Shown one piece after another: positions 14,998-18,149 of a stretch of 18,149 nucleotides of DNA; position 1 is the first letter of the stretch, and every line of letters starts with the position of its first letter. The notes beneath the pieces are model-generated. The model saw nothing but the letters and a program-made list of their open reading frames with translations, ran no database searches and was not told the origin of the DNA. A program made the position numbers and the translations under genes. The stretch is from B16-G9 sp964455635 (GTDB taxonomy: Bacteria; Bacteroidota; Bacteroidia; Bacteroidales; F082), in NCBI GenBank assembly GCA_964455635.1, contig CAYVWX010000033.1, positions 1 to 18,149 on the forward strand, in the 5' to 3' direction.

Positions 14998-16149
14998 ATG
15001 AATACCTATTTAATAAGGTCTATTACAACAGATTTTATAAAAAACATGAAAAAAAACAAAGTGCTTATCCTTTTAGGAACACGAAGAACAGGAAAAACCC
15101 TTTTCTTAAATTATCTTATTGAAAAAGTAATAAAGCACGATTATCTGTTTTTAAACGGAGAAAACATAACTACGCATGAATTACTTAAAGAAAGAAGCAT
15201 TGAAAATTATAAACGCCTTATTGGAAACAACAAATTCCTGATAATTGATGAAGCCCAAAATATTGAAAATATAGGCTGGATATTAAAACTTATTTATGAT
15301 TCAATAAAAGGAATTACCATTATTGCTACGGGTTCGTCGTCATTCGATTTAAACAATAAAACAGGCGAACCGCTCACCGGACGTAAAATCACTTACCATC
15401 TTTTTCCGTTTTCACAGGCTGAATTTTCAACAATTGAAAATTTAGTCGAAACCAAATCAAATCTGGACAATCGCATGATTTTTGGATGCTATCCCGAATT
15501 AATACATTTGCAAAGCAACCATGAAAAAAAAATATACTTAAACGAATTGATTAGCTCTTATCTTTTTAAAGATATTTTAATGCTTGACGGAATAAAAAAT
15601 GCTTCTAAAATTCATGATTTACTAAAACTCCTTGCTTTTCAAACAGGCAGCATGGTTTCGCTTGAGGAACTGGGAAAAAATTTAAACATGAGTAAAAATA
15701 CAGTGGCAAAATACATGGACATGCTCTCAAAAGTTTATGTTATTTTTCCCTTGAAAGGGCTGAGTCGTAATTTACGTAACGAACTTACAAAAAAAGGAAA
15801 ATGGTATTTTTACGATAATGGTATCAGAAACTCTATCATTAATAATTTTAATCCCGTTTCATTAAGAAATGATGTGGGACAACTTTGGGAAAACTATATA
15901 ATATCTGAAAGGGTTAAATTTCAATTTAATAACAAAATGTTGGTTAATAATTATTTTTGGCGAACCTATCAGCAACAGGAAATTGACTGGGTTGAAGAGG
16001 TTAACGGTACATTTAAAGCTTACGAATTTAAGTGGAATACTGCTAAACTGCCCAAAATACCCACACAATGGAAAAAAGCATATCCCGATAGTCCGTTTGA
16101 AATAATCACACCCAAAAATTATTTATCATTTATCAATCCCTTAAAGTAA
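14998..16149 (+). CDS. AAA ATPase with DUF4143 (nuclease-like) C-terminal domain
   Basis: The product has 383 residues. The Walker A is G-T-R-R-T-G-K-T (27-34, Lys33), the Walker B is LIIDEAQ (81-87), a sensor-like ATGSSS follows near 110, and then LTGRK...LFPFSQAEF, hallmarks of the AAA_14/COG1373 family. A helix-turn-helix-like region lies at about 220-252 (SLEELGKNLNMSKNTVAKYMDML). The C-terminal DUF4143 domain carries Asp330 (QEIDW) and Glu343-Phe-Lys345 (YEFKW), the spacing of a PD-(D/E)XK nuclease active site. The family is abundant, often multi-copy, in Bacteroidota and archaea; its role is not established. The gene is noticeably more AT-rich than its neighbours, sits alone between unrelated housekeeping genes and has its own promoter with paired repeats, suggesting horizontal acquisition. 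No cognate toxin, methylase or transposase is adjacent. Confidence 0.9.
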   Translation: MNTYLIRSITTDFIKNMKKNKVLILLGTRRTGKTLFLNYLIEKVIKHDYLFLNGENITTHELLKERSIENYKRLIGNNKFLIIDEAQNIENIGWILKLIYDSIKGITIIATGSSSFDLNNKTGEPLTGRKITYHLFPFSQAEFSTIENLVETKSNLDNRMIFGCYPELIHLQSNHEKKIYLNELISSYLFKDILMLDGIKNASKIHDLLKLLAFQTGSMVSLEELGKNLNMSKNTVAKYMDMLSKVYVIFPLKGLSRNLRNELTKKGKWYFYDNGIRNSIINNFNPVSLRNDVGQLWENYIISERVKFQFNNKMLVNNYFWRTYQQQEIDWVEEVNGTFKAYEFKWNTAKLPKIPTQWKKAYPDSPFEIITPKNYLSFINPLK

Positions 16150-16168
16150 CTTTTTTATTAAAATATGT

Positions 16169-16180
16169 TATGCATGCATA
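16169..16180. promoter_or_regulatory. 12-base perfect palindrome upstream of etfB
   Basis: The sequence tatgcatgcata is self-complementary and lies about 20 bases before the candidate etfB -7 element, a position where a regulator could bind. Short AT-rich palindromes also arise by chance, so this is only a candidate operator. Confidence 0.25.
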
Positions 16181-16200
16181 CTAAATTGAAAAATTTTTTG

Positions 16201-16208
16201 CATCTTTG
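16201..16208 (+). promoter_or_regulatory. candidate -7 promoter element of etfBA
   Basis: CATCTTTG differs from TAnnTTTG only at the first base and lies 35 bases before the etfB ATG. The preceding run aaattttttg contains no well-spaced -33 element. Confidence 0.4.
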
Positions 16209-16243
16209 TGAACAAATAACGATAACACTAAAAATAGTTTAAA

Positions 16244-16981
16244 ATGAAAATTCTTGTTTTAATCAGTAATGTACCTGATACCACGACAAAAATCAGGTTT
16301 ACGGGGGACAACACCGCTTTTGACACCGCTGGTGTGCAGTGGATTATAAACCCCTGGGACGAACTGGCTCTTACCCGTGCGGTGGAGTTAAAAGAGGCCG
16401 GCGCAGTGGAAAAAATTGTAGTGGCCAATGTGGGTGAAAAAATTACCGAACCTACCTTACGTAAAGCACTGGCTGTTGGTGCCGACGAAGCCATCCGCGT
16501 GGATGCCAAACCGGAAGATGCTTACTTTGTGGCCAAACAACTGGCAGAGGTAGCCAAAGACTACGACCTGATAATGGCCGGCATTGAGGCTTCCGATTAC
16601 AACGGATCGGGTGTTGGCGGCATGTTGGCCGAAATGCTTGGGTTCAATTCGGTATCAGCGGTTTCGGGTATTGATATCGAAAACGGTGAGCTGAAAATCC
16701 ATCGCGATATTGATGGCGGTTCACAAGTTTTGTCGGTTCCCACACCTGTTGTTACCATTGTACAAAAAGGAATAGCCATCGACCCCCGAATTCCCGCCAT
16801 GCGCGGAATTATGATGGCCCGTAAAAAACCGTTAAATGTAGTGGCTCCTGTTGATGCCGAACCTCGTACCGAGTTTATCAGTTACGAACTGCCGGCTCCT
16901 AAAGCTGCCTGCAAAATGGTGGATGAAGACAATGCCAAAGAGCTTATCAGACTACTGCACGAAGAAGCAAAAGCTTTTTAA
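16244..16981 (+). CDS. etfB: electron transfer flavoprotein subunit beta
   Basis: The product is a 245-residue cytoplasmic protein. It begins MKILVLISNVPDTTTKIRF and has the INPWDELALTRAVELKE segment near residues 35-51, the nucleotide-fold strands of the ETF domain, and the family signature region RDIDGGSQVLSVPTPVVT followed by DPRIPAMRGIMMARKKP. EtfB pairs with EtfA to form a soluble heterodimer carrying FAD and usually AMP, which takes electrons from acyl-CoA dehydrogenases and passes them to the quinone pool. The length is normal. It is followed by etfA after 52 bases on the same strand, as usual. Codons are richer in G+C than in the upstream ATPase gene, typical of a well-expressed core gene. 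No bifurcating partner (butyryl-CoA dehydrogenase, fix genes) is visible in the window. Confidence 0.95.
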   Translation: MKILVLISNVPDTTTKIRFTGDNTAFDTAGVQWIINPWDELALTRAVELKEAGAVEKIVVANVGEKITEPTLRKALAVGADEAIRVDAKPEDAYFVAKQLAEVAKDYDLIMAGIEASDYNGSGVGGMLAEMLGFNSVSAVSGIDIENGELKIHRDIDGGSQVLSVPTPVVTIVQKGIAIDPRIPAMRGIMMARKKPLNVVAPVDAEPRTEFISYELPAPKAACKMVDEDNAKELIRLLHEEAKAF

Positions 16982-17033
16982 CTAAAAAAGTTATTGCCCA
17001 TAACAACAATTTTAACAATTAAAAAATAGAAAA

Positions 17034-18008
17034 ATGTCAGTATTAGTATATACCGAAAACTGGGATGGAAAGTTTAAAAAACTCAGCTACGAAATTGTAT
17101 CGTTTGCCGCTGCCATCGCCAAAGAGATAAACTCAACCGTTACGGCTCTTTCAGTAGGCCATGTTGCCGACGAGGAGCTTAAAACCCTTGGTAATTACGG
17201 TGCCAATAAAGTTTTAAACGTTCAGGACGATCGTTTTGAATCGTTGGACAACAAAGCTTTGTCGGATGCTGTTGCCAAAGCCGCTCAGGCCGAAGGCGCC
17301 AAAATTATTATTTTCGCGCACAACAACGAAGGTAAAGCTTTAGCACCACGCGTTGCCGTAGAATTGGATGCGGGAATGGTTTCGGGTGTAAACGGACTGC
17401 CCGTTAACTACGACCCCTTTACCGTGAAAAAAAAGGTGTTTACCGGAAAAGCTTTTGCCAATGTGGCCATAAAAACCGATGTTAAGGTTATTACCTTTGC
17501 TCAAAACTCGTTTGACGTGGTAGAAACCGGAAACAGCGTTGCCATTGAGGCTTTCGACCCTCAAATTAACGATGAAGAATTTGTTACCAAGGTACTCGAC
17601 ACCCATAAAATTACCGGCAAAGTATTGCTCACCGATGCCGAAATTGTTATCTCGGGTGGCCGTGGTATGAAAGGCCCCGAAAACTGGGGAGGCATTGAAG
17701 AATTGGCCGGATTGCTGGATGCAGGACTGGCTTGTTCGCGCCCCGTATCGGATGAAGGGTGGCGTTCGCACGAAGAGCATGTGGGACAAACCGGTAAAAT
17801 TATTGCTCCCAACTTGTATGTTGCCCTGGGTATTTCAGGAGCCATTCAGCACCTGGGAGGCGTAAGCTCATCCAAGGTAATTGTAGCCGTTAACAAAGAC
17901 CCCGATGCTCCTATATTTGAAGCTGCCGATTACGGTATTGTAGGCGATGTTTTTAAAGTATTACCACAACTTATCGAAGCCATTAAAGAGTTAAAAGCTC
18001 AGGGATAA
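17034..18008 (+). CDS. etfA: electron transfer flavoprotein subunit alpha
   Basis: The product has 324 residues. The N-terminal ETF domain (MSVLVYTENWDGKFKKLSYE) is followed by a C-terminal FAD-binding domain with GGRGMKGPENW (208-218), ACSRPVSDEGW, HVGQTGKIIAPNLYVALGIS, GAIQHLGGVSSS and INKD-equivalent VNKDPDAPIF...ADYGIVGD. All FAD-contact blocks of EtfA are intact. It is the large subunit of the ETF heterodimer, cotranscribed with etfB. The terminator 60 bases after the stop closes the operon, so a following acyl-CoA dehydrogenase, a common neighbour in this phylum, would need its own promoter. Confidence 0.95.
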   Translation: MSVLVYTENWDGKFKKLSYEIVSFAAAIAKEINSTVTALSVGHVADEELKTLGNYGANKVLNVQDDRFESLDNKALSDAVAKAAQAEGAKIIIFAHNNEGKALAPRVAVELDAGMVSGVNGLPVNYDPFTVKKKVFTGKAFANVAIKTDVKVITFAQNSFDVVETGNSVAIEAFDPQINDEEFVTKVLDTHKITGKVLLTDAEIVISGGRGMKGPENWGGIEELAGLLDAGLACSRPVSDEGWRSHEEHVGQTGKIIAPNLYVALGISGAIQHLGGVSSSKVIVAVNKDPDAPIFEAADYGIVGDVFKVLPQLIEAIKELKAQG

Positions 18009-18068
18009 TGGGATAAAAATCAGAGTTTTCCTGGAAATCCGAATAGAAAAAACAGGTTAAAACAACTA

Positions 18069-18105
18069 AAGCCCGCAAGTTCATTTGTAACTTACGGGCT
18101 TTTTT
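18069..18105 (+). terminator. intrinsic terminator of etfBA
   Basis: The stem agcccgcaagtt (18070-18081) / aacttacgggct (18089-18100) has one C-A mismatch and a seven-base loop. It ends in a run of six T. It lies 60 bases after the etfA stop. The remaining 44 bases to the window end hold no recognisable feature. Confidence 0.85.
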
Positions 18106-18149
18106 ATAATCGTGTCCGGCTTTTAACTTTCAGAAATTTAAAAAGCAGC

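Noticed and set aside
14235..16149. Methyltransferase plus nuclease-like ATPase as a restriction-modification or defence pair
   Set aside because: The methyltransferase has UbiE-like small-molecule features and no DNA-methylase motif. The two genes differ in base composition and each has its own promoter.
17340..17789. 149-residue open frame on the minus strand inside etfA, with another of 94 residues overlapping it
   Set aside because: Both lie wholly opposite a certain etfA gene, show no family motifs and are explained by its G+C-richer codon pattern.

Overview
The window looks like a chromosomal segment of a Bacteroidota member, probably a free-living Bacteroidales/Marinilabiliales-type or related lineage (the exact family cannot be read from the sequence). 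The evidence is: three secreted proteins ending in type A sorting domains of the type IX secretion system (T9SS), MKK-type signal peptides, no obvious Shine-Dalgarno sequences, and repeated exact matches to the Bacteroidota -7 promoter element TAnnTTTG, usually 6-37 bases before a start codon. Base composition is AT-rich overall, but the electron-transfer flavoprotein genes at the right end are clearly richer in G+C. No tRNA, rRNA, CRISPR array, insertion sequence or phage gene was seen, and no gene-free stretch exceeds 300 bases.

Layout. (1) Bases 267-6755, minus strand: three secreted, T9SS-targeted repeat proteins. Two are tandem paralogues (782 and 783 residues, seven Ig-like Kre9/KNH-type repeats each). 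The third, first in transcription order, is a 510-residue protein with ten 29-residue Tyr/Trp-rich repeats. A promoter at 6798-6828 can drive the 510-residue gene and the 783-residue gene 23 bases after it; a hairpin separates these from the 782-residue gene, which ends at a perfect 38-base palindromic terminator. (2) 6897-8521, plus strand: an exported TPR protein and a predicted outer-membrane beta-barrel. (3) 8612-10553, minus strand: an orphan membrane histidine kinase with a duplicated periplasmic sensor region, and a small membrane protein with a zinc ribbon, separated by a terminator. (4) 10775-12717, plus strand: a methionine/glutamine-type aminotransferase overlapping an omega-amidase of the nitrilase family, a metabolic pair that deaminates 2-oxo acid amides in methionine salvage. 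(5) 12793-14855: a two-domain TrkA potassium-transport regulator and a small class I methyltransferase. (6) 14917-16149: an AT-rich AAA ATPase with a DUF4143 nuclease-like C-terminus, preceded by a pair of 25-base palindromic repeats exactly 32 bases apart at its promoter. (7) 16244-18008: etfB-etfA, closed by a strong terminator.

How the parts work together: most units are independent housekeeping or envelope functions. The clear functional couplings are aminotransferase with omega-amidase, EtfB with EtfA, and the secreted-protein cluster. The best candidates for undescribed biology are the repeat-homogenised T9SS paralogue pair with its Tyr/Trp-repeat partner, the double-sensor orphan kinase, and the DUF4143 ATPase with its paired operator-like sites. 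No complete new multi-gene system can be demonstrated from this sequence.
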